Origin: CAZYVD01 sp964651045
GTDB taxonomy: Bacteria; Zhuqueibacterota; QNDG01; DSAB01
DNA length: 28,008 nucleotides
NCBI GenBank assembly: GCA_964651045.1
Contig: CAZYVD010000033.1
Span: forward strand, 1-28,008
Direction: 5' to 3'
Each line of letters starts with the position of its first letter. The first letter of the stretch is position 1. The position numbers and the translations under genes are program-made. The notes beneath the pieces were generated by a model. That model did not search any database. It was not told the origin of the DNA and saw only the letters and a list, made by a program, of their open reading frames with translations. This document shows positions 15,834-23,966 of this stretch, piece by piece.

Positions 15834-15862
15834 AAGATAATAACAGGAATTGTTGAAGTCAA
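15834..15862 (-). promoter_or_regulatory. Candidate promoter of the radical SAM gene
   Basis: On the minus strand, TTGACT (complement of 15857-15862) and TATCTT (complement of 15834-15839) are 17 bp apart. Transcription would start close to 15827, shortly before the start codon at 15811. Confidence 0.4.
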
Positions 15863-15901
15863 GTATTATAAAGACCAGCTAAAAAGATTTTATTTGATTT
15901 A

Positions 15902-15930
15902 TTGACATATATTAATTATTTTAGCAAAAT
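15902..15930 (+). promoter_or_regulatory. Candidate promoter of the DUF5686 gene
   Basis: A perfect TTGACA (15902-15907) is followed after 17 bp by CAAAAT (15925-15930). A TATGAT at 15933-15938 is better as a -10 but is 25 bp from that -35. AGGAG at 15944-15948 serves as ribosome binding site. Confidence 0.4.
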
Positions 15931-15955
15931 TGTATGATTTGTCAGGAGTGTTTTT

Positions 15956-18328
15956 ATGCGAAGGATATCAACAATTGCTCTCCTTTTTCTCTTCACAGCA
16001 GTCCACCCAGCTGCAGAGAAGAAGATGATTCATGGATATATTATTGACAGGGAAAGCGGCAAGAGCCTTCCCAGTGCCAATATACAAATCGTTGGAACAT
16101 ATCGAGGTACAGTATCGAATAGAGAAGGTAAGTATATATTGGAGGTTCCGAGTGTACCCGCTGTTGTAAGGGTTAGCTATATTGGCTATGAGTCAGAGAG
16201 TGTGGAGATTACAAGCGACTCGCCTGATAGAGTAGATTTTCTTCTGAAGCCAGTTACTATCGAGTTGGAACCTGTAGTTGTTACTGCTGAAGATCCTGCA
16301 GTAGGTATTATGAAGGAGGTGATCGAGAGGAAGAAGAGATGGAGATCGAAATTGTTTAATTATAAAGTTGATGCGTATACAAGATTTGTTCTTGAGAATG
16401 ATACTGGAATTGTATCGATAGCAGAAAGTACGAGCGAGCTTTACTGGAAATGGGGGAAGGATGCAAGAGAGATAATCAAGTCTAAAAGAGAGACTGTCAA
16501 TATAAAATCGGATCAGCTATTTGCAGTTGCAAGCTATCTGCCCAATTTTTATGATGACAATATTGTTATTCAGGATTCAAGGTTTATCGGGCCGACTCAT
16601 ACGGATGCGATTAAATATTATGATTTTCATCTAATAGGAGAGAGAGTCATAGATAATAAAAGGGTTTTTGATATTGAGATTAAACCTAAAAGCAAGCTTT
16701 ACACTGCATTTAAGGGCACTCTTTCTGTACTCGATGAGGTGTATGCACTGATTGAGGTTGATTTAAGGCCAGGTGAGAGTTTTATAATGCCGCCCCCGAT
16801 AAGTAATTACAACGTTTCATTCAAACAGCAGTTCAATAACTTCAGCCACAGCTTCTGGTTCCCGGTAGATGTAAGAATGACGGGAAGTGTTAAGGTAAAA
16901 TTCCCGGGTCTGGAATTTCCGATAATTAAATACTATCAGATCTCGAGGTTGACCGATTATAAGATAAATATCGAAATGGTCGACTCTCTCTTTGAAAGTG
17001 ACAGGAAGGTTTATTTAGATTCACTCTCTATAAAAAAAGATACCTCCTTTGCCTCTGTGCTTGTAGTGCCGTTGACAGATCGGGAGAATAAGGCCTACAA
17101 ATCTGTAGACAGTACATTGACGTTAGAGAAGGCGTATCAGCCGTCTGGATTTTTGGCTAATTTTGCAAAGATTTATGTAGAGAGCGGAGCAGAACCATCG
17201 GGATCCAATAAGCCGGGAAGCAGCAGAGGATTTCTGATAGGAGTTTCGCCTGAATTTCGATACAATCGTGTAGAGGGATTTCATCTCGGTATGAATTTAA
17301 AGCGATCTGTTTCTAAGAGGATTTTGTTTAATCTCGGAGGCTCTTACAATACTGGATGCAGGAGATGGGGCTACAAGTTAGGAGGAGGGTATAAGTGGCG
17401 ATGGGGATACCTCAGGGTCGATTATTCTGACGGCATATTTCCAAGAAATGAGTCTCGAAACTACTCTACTCTTTTAAATACATTTTCGACACTTATAGGA
17501 TATCACGATTACTTTGATTACTATCTGAACAGAAAATTGAGTGCATCGCTTCAGCTGAATATAAAAAAAATTAAAACAAGATTTAACTTCCTGATAAACG
17601 ATGAACGTCACGGCTCGATTGGTCAGTATAGTGACTGGAACATCCTAAAAAAGGATTATTTAAAGAGAGAAAATCCTCCTGTTCAGAACGGCACACTTCG
17701 TTCCGTTGGTGCGGGATTGGTAATTGGTGGTGAATTTATCCCATGGGGAACCGTAAGGCAGAATCGTCTTGAGCTTGATGTGGAGTACAGTTCTCCGCAT
17801 CTATTTTCGAGCGACTTTTCATTTACAAGATTTTCGATCATGATAGACTGCAGTTTGCCTACTTTCTTCAGACGCAGGTTTCTTCCAAACAGCCTCAATC
17901 TTCAGCTTGTTGCAGGAACATCGACGGGAACACTTCCTGTTCAGCGGTTCTTTGGTCTTGATGTGCGGTTGGAAGAGTTCACTCCATTTGGGGTGTTCAG
18001 GACAATGAGTGGACAGCCTCTGGAAGGAGAGAAATATCTATCTCTTTTCTGGGAACACGATTTTGGCACGGTTCTCTTTGAACTTCTTGGACTGCGCGGA
18101 CTGGCCAGAAGAAGCATAGGGATCATAATACATGGAGCATCAGGAAGAACATGGATTTCAAGACTCAGGCTTGATGAGTTGAATCATTCTTTTAATTATA
18201 TGGATTCTTTCTATCACGAGATTGGTATTTCAATCAATAGACTATTTGGCATTCTCAGATTCGACGTAACCAAATCGTTAAATAAAAATCGCATCTATTT
18301 TGGAATTAGCATTGCCCGGATGTTTTAA
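15956..18328 (+). CDS. DUF5686 outer-membrane protein with carboxypeptidase-regulatory-like domain
   Basis: 790 aa, exported (signal peptide MRRISTIALLFLFTAV). Residues about 25-105 form a carboxypeptidase D regulatory-like domain (HGYIIDRESGKSLPSANI, GTVSNREGKYIL, VSYIGYES) ending in ELEPVVVTAE, as in TonB-dependent and related outer-membrane proteins. There is no plug domain. Instead the next ~280 residues resemble DUF5686 (VGIMKEVIERKKRWR, FNYKVDAYTRF, LNF-type linkers, FKGTLSVLDEVYALIEVDL). The C-terminal ~400 residues are a predicted barrel rich in alternating strands (FNLGGSYNTG, KLGGGYKWRWGYLRVDY) that ends YFGISIARMF with a terminal Phe. DUF5686 proteins are common in Bacteroidetes; their function is unknown, with envelope or surface roles suspected. 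It has its own promoter and lies 42 bp before a membrane protein gene. Confidence 0.82.
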   Translation: MRRISTIALLFLFTAVHPAAEKKMIHGYIIDRESGKSLPSANIQIVGTYRGTVSNREGKYILEVPSVPAVVRVSYIGYESESVEITSDSPDRVDFLLKPVTIELEPVVVTAEDPAVGIMKEVIERKKRWRSKLFNYKVDAYTRFVLENDTGIVSIAESTSELYWKWGKDAREIIKSKRETVNIKSDQLFAVASYLPNFYDDNIVIQDSRFIGPTHTDAIKYYDFHLIGERVIDNKRVFDIEIKPKSKLYTAFKGTLSVLDEVYALIEVDLRPGESFIMPPPISNYNVSFKQQFNNFSHSFWFPVDVRMTGSVKVKFPGLEFPIIKYYQISRLTDYKINIEMVDSLFESDRKVYLDSLSIKKDTSFASVLVVPLTDRENKAYKSVDSTLTLEKAYQPSGFLANFAKIYVESGAEPSGSNKPGSSRGFLIGVSPEFRYNRVEGFHLGMNLKRSVSKRILFNLGGSYNTGCRRWGYKLGGGYKWRWGYLRVDYSDGIFPRNESRNYSTLLNTFSTLIGYHDYFDYYLNRKLSASLQLNIKKIKTRFNFLINDERHGSIGQYSDWNILKKDYLKRENPPVQNGTLRSVGAGLVIGGEFIPWGTVRQNRLELDVEYSSPHLFSSDFSFTRFSIMIDCSLPTFFRRRFLPNSLNLQLVAGTSTGTLPVQRFFGLDVRLEEFTPFGVFRTMSGQPLEGEKYLSLFWEHDFGTVLFELLGLRGLARRSIGIIIHGASGRTWISRLRLDELNHSFNYMDSFYHEIGISINRLFGILRFDVTKSLNKNRIYFGISIARMF

Positions 18329-18370
18329 TGTTTGATGAGTCATTATCATTACATATAGAAAGGATTTAAT

Positions 18371-19285
18371 ATGAAAATTGCATATATCAATCCTCTGCAG
18401 ATGGCCTGGAAGAAAATGGCCCGATCACTTTTTCGGCCTTTTGATATTACAAGATGGATGATTGTAGGATTGACGGCCTTTCTAGCAGGTCTTGCTGATT
18501 ATGGTGGAGGAGGAACCATTAGCAGCAGATTTGTTGGATTTGCCGATTTTCACGATTTCTTAAGATTACCGCAGTTATTATGGGAATGGCTTATGGATAA
18601 TCCTGGATGGCTTATTTTGATTGTATCTGTTTCGGTATTAATATTTTTGCTATATATTCTTTTTTTATGGCTCAGTTCGAGGGGAAAGTTTATGTTCCTC
18701 GACAATGTAGTAAAAAACAGAGCGGAGATTGCCAAACCCTGGCATGAGTTTAAGAGGCTGGGAAACTCATTATTTTTATGGCGCTTATTCTTTAGACTCG
18801 TTTGTATTGTCGTGTTTATTGTATTGTTAGGTCAGTGTTTTATTATTGGCTCGAGTATCTACGAGGATAGATATGCGAGCACTTTTCCTGTATTTAAAAT
18901 TGTTGCAATGGTTTTTCTCTTAATCTTAATGATCGCTGCGGCAGGATATATCTTGCTGTTCCTTGAGGATTTTGTAGTTCCCATAATGTATAAAAAGAAT
19001 CTTTCAGCAAACAGATCATGGGGAGTATTTTTTCAACTCTTTTTAAAACATCCTGTTGAGTTTCTTCTTTATGGAATCCTTGTATTTTTTCTATATATTA
19101 TTGCTGCTGTCTGTATTGTGGTTGCAGCACTGTTGACATGCTGCATTGGGTTGGTTCTTTTGATAGTACCATATATAGGCTCTGTTGTTATACTGCCTGT
19201 TTCGTATCTCTTTCGCTCTTTCAGTCTTGAATTTCTCGGGCAGTTTGGTGAAGAATTCAAACTATTTACTGAATCTAAAAAATGA
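18371..19285 (+). CDS. Uncharacterised multi-pass inner-membrane protein
   Basis: 304 aa with no recognised enzymatic motif. It begins with a cytoplasmic amphipathic stretch (MKIAYINPLQMAWKKM, LFRPFDITRWM), then six or so membrane segments: about 31-43, 78-101, 139-160, 176-198, 231-257 and 259-280. A Gly-rich loop (DYGGGGTISS) follows the first. This layout, with LFRPF then W, resembles DUF4013/DUF7544-like membrane proteins from many phyla, none characterised. An AAGGAT ribosome binding site precedes the ATG. Its stop overlaps the start of the following DUF2752 gene (ATGA), so the two proteins are likely made together. Confidence 0.7.
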   Translation: MKIAYINPLQMAWKKMARSLFRPFDITRWMIVGLTAFLAGLADYGGGGTISSRFVGFADFHDFLRLPQLLWEWLMDNPGWLILIVSVSVLIFLLYILFLWLSSRGKFMFLDNVVKNRAEIAKPWHEFKRLGNSLFLWRLFFRLVCIVVFIVLLGQCFIIGSSIYEDRYASTFPVFKIVAMVFLLILMIAAAGYILLFLEDFVVPIMYKKNLSANRSWGVFFQLFLKHPVEFLLYGILVFFLYIIAAVCIVVAALLTCCIGLVLLIVPYIGSVVILPVSYLFRSFSLEFLGQFGEEFKLFTESKK

Positions 19286-19686
19286 TAAAAAAAAGAGAAA
19301 TTTCATCAACAGCGACATTGAATAGAGTAGCCGGTGCATCCTTAATTTTACTGGTGTTATTGATTTCGATCTTTGTAAATCCTGAAAGAGTAAGACTGCC
19401 TGTTTGCATTTTCAGAAAAATTACAGGTCACAGTTGTCCGGCCTGCGGTTTGACCAGATCGTTCTATGCAATTTCTCATTTTCATTTATTGGACTCTTTT
19501 CGTTTCCATCTTATGGGGCCGTTAATATATTTTGCATTAATTGTTCTATTTATAAAATTTATTTTTGAAATTCTATCTGGGAGAGAGATCAAGATAGGCA
19601 AGAATACAATAATATTAGATGTGGGTGTTGTTATGTTTTTGTGGTTGTGGATTGGCTACTGGATTTTCAGGTTGATTAGTGAATAG
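19282..19686 (+). CDS. DUF2752 membrane protein
   Basis: 134 aa. The DUF2752 signature is clear: a first membrane helix (about 19-34), then a short loop with ITGHSCPACGLTRSFYA, in which the CPACGLTR motif is the family hallmark, followed by two more helices (about 75-93 and 110-130). The function of this family is unknown; the CxxC-like pair suggests metal binding or thiol chemistry, which is inference. The ATG overlaps the stop of the upstream membrane protein gene. A strong hairpin lies 30 bp after its stop. Confidence 0.85.
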   Translation: MIKKREISSTATLNRVAGASLILLVLLISIFVNPERVRLPVCIFRKITGHSCPACGLTRSFYAISHFHLLDSFRFHLMGPLIYFALIVLFIKFIFEILSGREIKIGKNTIILDVGVVMFLWLWIGYWIFRLISE

Positions 19687-19716
19687 ATCTAACCTTTCGT
19701 GGATGATCTGTAAATG

Positions 19717-19758
19717 TATCAGGGGATGCCATCACTCGATCTGTGGCATCCCCTGATA
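19717..19758. terminator. Perfect 15-bp hairpin between convergent genes
   Basis: TATCAGGGGATGCCA (19717-19731) pairs perfectly with TGGCATCCCCTGATA (19744-19758) across a 12-nt loop. It lies between the plus-strand DUF2752 gene and the minus-strand peptidase gene, so it can act as a shared 3' end. No T run follows on either strand, so it is not a textbook intrinsic terminator and may act by blocking exonucleases or with Rho. Confidence 0.7.
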
Positions 19759-19785
19759 TGTCAATGATCTATATTGTTATGAACT

Positions 19786-21885
19786 CTACTTCAAGCCCCT
19801 TTTCTCGAGAAGGTAGTCTACTTTTGGTTCTCTGCCTCTGAATCTTTTATAGAGCGTGATTGGATCCTCAGAACCGCCCTTTTCGAGTATGTTTTTCCTA
19901 AAAGAGGTTGCGGTGTTCCTGTCAAAGAGGCTCGTCTCTTTAAATGCGTGGAAGGCATCGCAGTCGAGCACCTCTGACCAGATATAGCTGTAATAACCTG
20001 CCGAGTAGCCGCCAGAGAAGATATGCTGAAAGTATGGACTTCTGTATCTCACAACGATTTCAGGAATCAATCCTATTTTATTTAACGACTTGTTCTCAAA
20101 TTCAAACACGTCAAGCTCTTTTGGTTCGGTTAAGGTATGCCAGTCCATGTCAAGAAATGCGGCTGCCAGATACTCTACTGTAATAAAACCCTGATTGAAG
20201 TGGCTCGTCTTTTTGATCTTGTTGATAATACTCTGGGGTATCGGTTTTCCTGTCTTGTAGTGTTTTGCATAAACCTTTAAGACCTCTGGTTCTGTTGCCC
20301 AGTGTTCCATTATCTGAGATGGCAGTTCAACAAAATCTCTTGGTACGGATGTGCCGGAGAGTCTGTTGTAGGTACAGTTTGAGAGAAGCCCATGCAGGGC
20401 ATGGCCGAATTCATGGAACAGGGTCGTTACCTCGGTGAGCGTCAGCAGGGTTGGTTTATTTTCGGCAGGCTTTGTCAGATTAAGATTGTTTGTTACTATT
20501 GGATGAATCTCCTTTCCCTCAAGACGAGACTGTTTTCTGAAACTGTTCATCCATGCACCGCCCCTCTTTGTCTTTCTTGCAAAGTAATCTGTATAAAGAA
20601 TACCTATATGAGAACCATCCGATTCCTCAACTTCAAATACCCTTACATCCGGGTAGTATTTCGGAATATCCTTCCTTTCTATAAATCGAATTCCGTAAAG
20701 CTTTCCAGCAACATAGAATGCACCCTTTCTTACGTTCTCAAGCTCAAAATAGGGCTTCAGCATCTCTTCGTTGAGATTATACTTTTTCTTCCTCAATTTC
20801 TCTGCATAGTACCACCAGTCCCATGGCTGAAGTTTGAAGTTTTTTCCTTCCTTGTCGATCATCTCCTGCAGCTCTCTTGCCTCTTTTTTGGCCATCTTCA
20901 ATGCAGGTTTCCATATCTGAAATAGAAGGTCGTACACCTTCTGCGGAGTCTTTGCCATGTTCTCCTCGAGTACATAATCGGCATGTGTCTTGTATCCTAA
21001 AAGATGTGCTCTTTTTACTCTAAGGGCCGCGATCCTGGATAATATTTTTTTGTTGTCAAGCTCATCGTTGTGGTTGCCTCTGTTGATATAGGCCTTGAAG
21101 ATTTTCTCTCTCAGATCACGTTTTTCAGAGTATGTTAGGAAAGGTGTTATGCTCGACCTGTGCAATGTAAAGACCCATTTGCCCTCATGTCCTCTTTCCT
21201 TAGCAGCTCTTGCCGCTCCATCTATAACGGATTGAGGAAGACCTGCCAGATCCTTTTTATCCTCTATTACAAGCTCGAATTTGTTGTTTTCCTTAAGGAT
21301 ATTCTCACCAAACTTAAGAGAGAGCATCGAGAGCTCTTCATTTATCTTCTTCAGCTCCTCCTTTTTATCCTTATCGAGATTTGCACCGCCTCTTACAAAG
21401 TCCTTATAATACTTTTCAAGAAGAGTCTTCTGCTCTGTTGTAAGTGTAAGTTCATCCATCCTGTCATAGACTGCTTTTACTCTCTTAAAGAGTTTTTCAT
21501 TTAATAGAATCTCGTCCCAGTGGTTGGAAAGCAGGGGAGTGATCTTTCTGTCGATCTCTTGCATCTTTTCATCAGACATGGATCCATTGAGTACACTGAA
21601 TACATTGTCAACCCTGCGCAGAAGAGATCCGCTCTTCTCAAGTGCAACTATAGTATTTTCAAAGGAGGGTGCTTCGCTGTTGCTTATGATTTCTTGGATT
21701 TCATGATTGTGGCGTTTGATTGCCTCTGTAAAGGCAGGAATATAGTGATCCTTCTTGATCTGGTCAAATGGAGGAACACCAAATGGCGTATTCCATTCGA
21801 CCAGAAATGGGTTCTTACCCAATCTGGAGCAACCTGCCATTATAATAATAATTACAGCAATAGTAAAAAAGGTAAGCCTTTTCAT
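19786..21885 (-). CDS. M3-family oligopeptidase lipoprotein (peptidyl-dipeptidase Dcp-like)
   Basis: A zinc metallopeptidase that cleaves short peptides, 699 aa, close to the usual ~680-720. The N-terminus is a lipoprotein signal with a canonical lipobox (IMAGC), placing it in the periplasm. The mature start NPFLVEWNTPFGVPPFDQIKKDHYIPAF is typical of periplasmic Dcp-type enzymes, given here only in part as a family cue. The active site has HEFGHALHG (His491, Glu492, His495) and the third zinc ligand Glu520 in FVELPSQ. The C-terminus carries YSYIWSEVLDCDAF and FRGREP, also conserved. AAAGGAG sits 10 nt upstream. It is alone on the minus strand. It probably degrades peptides for nutrition or cell-wall peptide turnover. 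Confidence 0.94.
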   Translation of the reverse strand: MKRLTFFTIAVIIIIMAGCSRLGKNPFLVEWNTPFGVPPFDQIKKDHYIPAFTEAIKRHNHEIQEIISNSEAPSFENTIVALEKSGSLLRRVDNVFSVLNGSMSDEKMQEIDRKITPLLSNHWDEILLNEKLFKRVKAVYDRMDELTLTTEQKTLLEKYYKDFVRGGANLDKDKKEELKKINEELSMLSLKFGENILKENNKFELVIEDKKDLAGLPQSVIDGAARAAKERGHEGKWVFTLHRSSITPFLTYSEKRDLREKIFKAYINRGNHNDELDNKKILSRIAALRVKRAHLLGYKTHADYVLEENMAKTPQKVYDLLFQIWKPALKMAKKEARELQEMIDKEGKNFKLQPWDWWYYAEKLRKKKYNLNEEMLKPYFELENVRKGAFYVAGKLYGIRFIERKDIPKYYPDVRVFEVEESDGSHIGILYTDYFARKTKRGGAWMNSFRKQSRLEGKEIHPIVTNNLNLTKPAENKPTLLTLTEVTTLFHEFGHALHGLLSNCTYNRLSGTSVPRDFVELPSQIMEHWATEPEVLKVYAKHYKTGKPIPQSIINKIKKTSHFNQGFITVEYLAAAFLDMDWHTLTEPKELDVFEFENKSLNKIGLIPEIVVRYRSPYFQHIFSGGYSAGYYSYIWSEVLDCDAFHAFKETSLFDRNTATSFRKNILEKGGSEDPITLYKRFRGREPKVDYLLEKRGLK

Positions 21886-22061
21886 CTTTTCGACTCCTTT
21901 CTCTTTGACTTAAATAATCATTAAACTCAACATAATTTAGAAAAATTATAAGTAATATACAAGAGAAGAAATATCTGTTTTCAATGCTCTTTTTATATTG
22001 TGAAGAATAAAATTATTTTTTAAATTGTCAGTCAGAATTGCAATAAAAATAGGACTTAAAA
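21886..22061. promoter_or_regulatory. Divergent intergenic region with candidate promoters
   Basis: 176 AT-rich base pairs serve the peptidase gene (minus) and the phosphoesterase gene (plus). On the minus strand a consensus TATAAT (complement of 21945-21950) is present without a good -35, and TTGTAT with TAAATT at 17-bp spacing overlaps it. On the plus strand TTGTGA (21998-22003) and TAAATT (22021-22026) are 17 bp apart. These are candidates only. Confidence 0.35.
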
Positions 22062-23120
22062 ATGGTTATGAAAAGAATTTGCATTACGATTACAATCATT
22101 ATTCTCTTTCTTCTGAATATTGATTGTACCAGCACAGAGGGCATACCTGAATATGTGGATGGATGGAAGGTGATCATTGGCCCTCCCGGAAACACATATT
22201 ACCGTGCTCCAAGACCTCGACCGAGAAGCAGATCAAAACCTTTTTCCAACAGGCCAAAATCAAAAACAAAGCATGATGATCCAGGAAGAGTCGAGAGGAT
22301 AAGAAAAAATATTGAGGCTCATCTTTCTGCATATAGAGATCTTTTCAATTTTAAAAATCAAATCGCAAGGCTAGGGAGTGTACCAAAGAGTAGTGACGGG
22401 AGCTTTAGATTTGTTGTCATGGGTGATAACAGATCCAATAGTAAGGTGTGGGCAACCATTGTAAAACATATAAACAGCCTTGAAAAAAGGCCAGATTTTG
22501 TAATCAATGTGGGCGACATTGTAGCATCTGGTGTAGCAGATGAATTTGATGGATACTATATAAAGACTCTTATCGATAATACGGATATTCCATATTTTGT
22601 TGCCATTGGGAATCATGATATTGGACCCGAGAAGATTGCCCGAGAGTTCAGATATCTTTTTGGAGAGAATTCTCTGAACTACTATTTTGATTACGGAAGT
22701 GTTAGGTTCATTATAATTGATAATGTAACAAATCTTAAGCCTTTGAGTAAGACCTTTGAGTGGCTTGAGAGAGTACTTGCAGAGACGCCAAAGAATTTCA
22801 AGAAGTGCGTTTTTGCACACAAGCCTCTGGGTACTGTAAAGAGGTGGGCATTCCATGCACTTAGCAGAGAGTACTCCACACGTTTTACTGAAATAATGGA
22901 AAAGTATGGAGTTTATCATGTATTTTTTGGACATATACACGGATATTCCACAGAATCTATAGATGGAACAGAATACACTGTTACTGGGGGTGGTGGTGCT
23001 CCGCTCGTGATGCGGTATGGTCCTCTTGGAGATGTATATCACTATATTATTTGTGATGTCAAGCCTGATGGAAGAATAACACAGAGAATAGTAAGATTCA
23101 TCAGGGTAGAGAAAAAGTAA
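22062..23120 (+). CDS. Exported calcineurin-like metallophosphoesterase
   Basis: 352 aa with a hydrophobic N-terminus (MVMKRICITITIIILFLLN) followed by DC, a poor lipobox, so it is either secreted or anchored. Residues 45-75 are a Pro/Arg/Lys-rich linker. The phosphoesterase domain shows the metal-binding set in order: GDNR (Asp122), VGDIV (Asp152), GNHD (Asn184, His185), AHKP (His253) and GHIHGY (His291, His293). In the first motif the usual D-x-H reads D-N-R. It ends with the expected GGGGAPL turn. The substrate could be a phosphoester of nucleotides, phospholipids or proteins; nothing discriminates. The ATG at 22062 has AGGA 7 nt upstream. It is 24 bp before an enoyl-CoA hydratase gene and may share its mRNA. 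Confidence 0.87.
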   Translation: MVMKRICITITIIILFLLNIDCTSTEGIPEYVDGWKVIIGPPGNTYYRAPRPRPRSRSKPFSNRPKSKTKHDDPGRVERIRKNIEAHLSAYRDLFNFKNQIARLGSVPKSSDGSFRFVVMGDNRSNSKVWATIVKHINSLEKRPDFVINVGDIVASGVADEFDGYYIKTLIDNTDIPYFVAIGNHDIGPEKIAREFRYLFGENSLNYYFDYGSVRFIIIDNVTNLKPLSKTFEWLERVLAETPKNFKKCVFAHKPLGTVKRWAFHALSREYSTRFTEIMEKYGVYHVFFGHIHGYSTESIDGTEYTVTGGGGAPLVMRYGPLGDVYHYIICDVKPDGRITQRIVRFIRVEKK

Positions 23121-23132
23121 CATAAAAACTTG

Positions 23133-23140
23133 AAAGGAGA
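23133..23140 (+). promoter_or_regulatory. Ribosome binding site deciding a TTG start
   Basis: AAAGGAGA ends 4 nt before a TTG at 23145. An in-frame TTG at 23130 would place this site inside the gene, so 23145 is the better start for the hydratase. Confidence 0.7.
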
Positions 23141-23144
23141 TCTC

Positions 23145-23930
23145 TTGGAGACTATTCAATTTAAAGTAGAAGGCCATGTGGCAAGGATTAATCTTGATCG
23201 TCCAGATATACACAATGCATTTAATGATGTGATGCTTGCAGAACTGATAGAGGTTTTTAAAAATTTGAAAGAGAGGAGGGGAGAGATTCGTGTTGTGGTC
23301 CTCACCGGGAATGGCAAGTCGTTCTGTGCAGGAGCAGATCTTAACTGGATGAGAAAGATGATTGATTACTCTTATGAGGAGAATCTCGAGGATTCGTATC
23401 AGGTATCGGAATGCATGTACAGGCTCTATTCACTTCCTATACCAACGATTGCCAGAGTGAATGGAGCTGCAATAGGAGGTGGAATGGGACTGGTATCGGC
23501 ATGCGATATAGTAGTTGCGCAAAAGGAGGCTGTTTTCAGCCTGAGTGAAGTCAAGCTTGGTCTTGTTCCGGCATGTATATCTCCTTATGTAATAAGGCGA
23601 GCAGGCGAGGCAAAATGCCGGGAGTTTTTCCTTTCTGGTGAGAGAATATCTGCTCAAAAGGCTCTTTCGGCAGGGCTGGTAAACGAGATAGTAGCTCTAT
23701 CAGAACTGGATGAGGCGGTTGAGAGATGGATCAAAAGGTTCCTAAAGAATGGACCCCAGGCCCTTGCAGTATGTAAAGAGCTTCTTGAAAAAGTTCCTGG
23801 AATGACTCTATATGAGGCAAAAGATTTCACTGCTGCAGATATTGCAAAACTCAGGATTAGTGAGGAAGGGCAGGAAGGAATGAAGGCTTTTCTTGAGAAA
23901 AGAAAGCCTCGATGGTGGATAGATCAGTAA
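23145..23930 (+). CDS. Enoyl-CoA hydratase/isomerase family protein (LiuC/methylglutaconyl-CoA hydratase-like)
   Basis: A crotonase-fold enzyme acting on acyl-CoA, 261 aa from the TTG at 23145 (METIQFKVEG). Motifs: INLDRPDIHNAFND, GNGKSFCAGADLNWM (oxyanion hole), VNGAAIGGGMGLVSACD (second oxyanion loop) and FSLSEVKLGLVPACISPYV. The Glu of SEVKLG is the retained acid/base. The first catalytic Glu of classic crotonases is replaced in GGGMGL. The ISPYV pattern and GGGxGL are typical of bacterial methylglutaconyl-CoA and related hydratases of the leucine/isoprenoid degradation (Liu) group. The next genes encode a biotin carboxylase and a biotin carrier, as in Liu-type clusters, which supports that reading. 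The precise substrate is inferred. Confidence 0.85.
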   Translation: METIQFKVEGHVARINLDRPDIHNAFNDVMLAELIEVFKNLKERRGEIRVVVLTGNGKSFCAGADLNWMRKMIDYSYEENLEDSYQVSECMYRLYSLPIPTIARVNGAAIGGGMGLVSACDIVVAQKEAVFSLSEVKLGLVPACISPYVIRRAGEAKCREFFLSGERISAQKALSAGLVNEIVALSELDEAVERWIKRFLKNGPQALAVCKELLEKVPGMTLYEAKDFTAADIAKLRISEEGQEGMKAFLEKRKPRWWIDQ

Positions 23931-23966
23931 CCAGATATCCTGTTTAATAATTTTAAGGAACGAAAA

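Noticed and set aside
22371..23213. 280-aa minus-strand reading frame opposite the phosphoesterase gene
   Set aside because: It lies opposite a gene with complete metal-binding motifs, has no recognisable motif, and its composition is that of a frame shadow.
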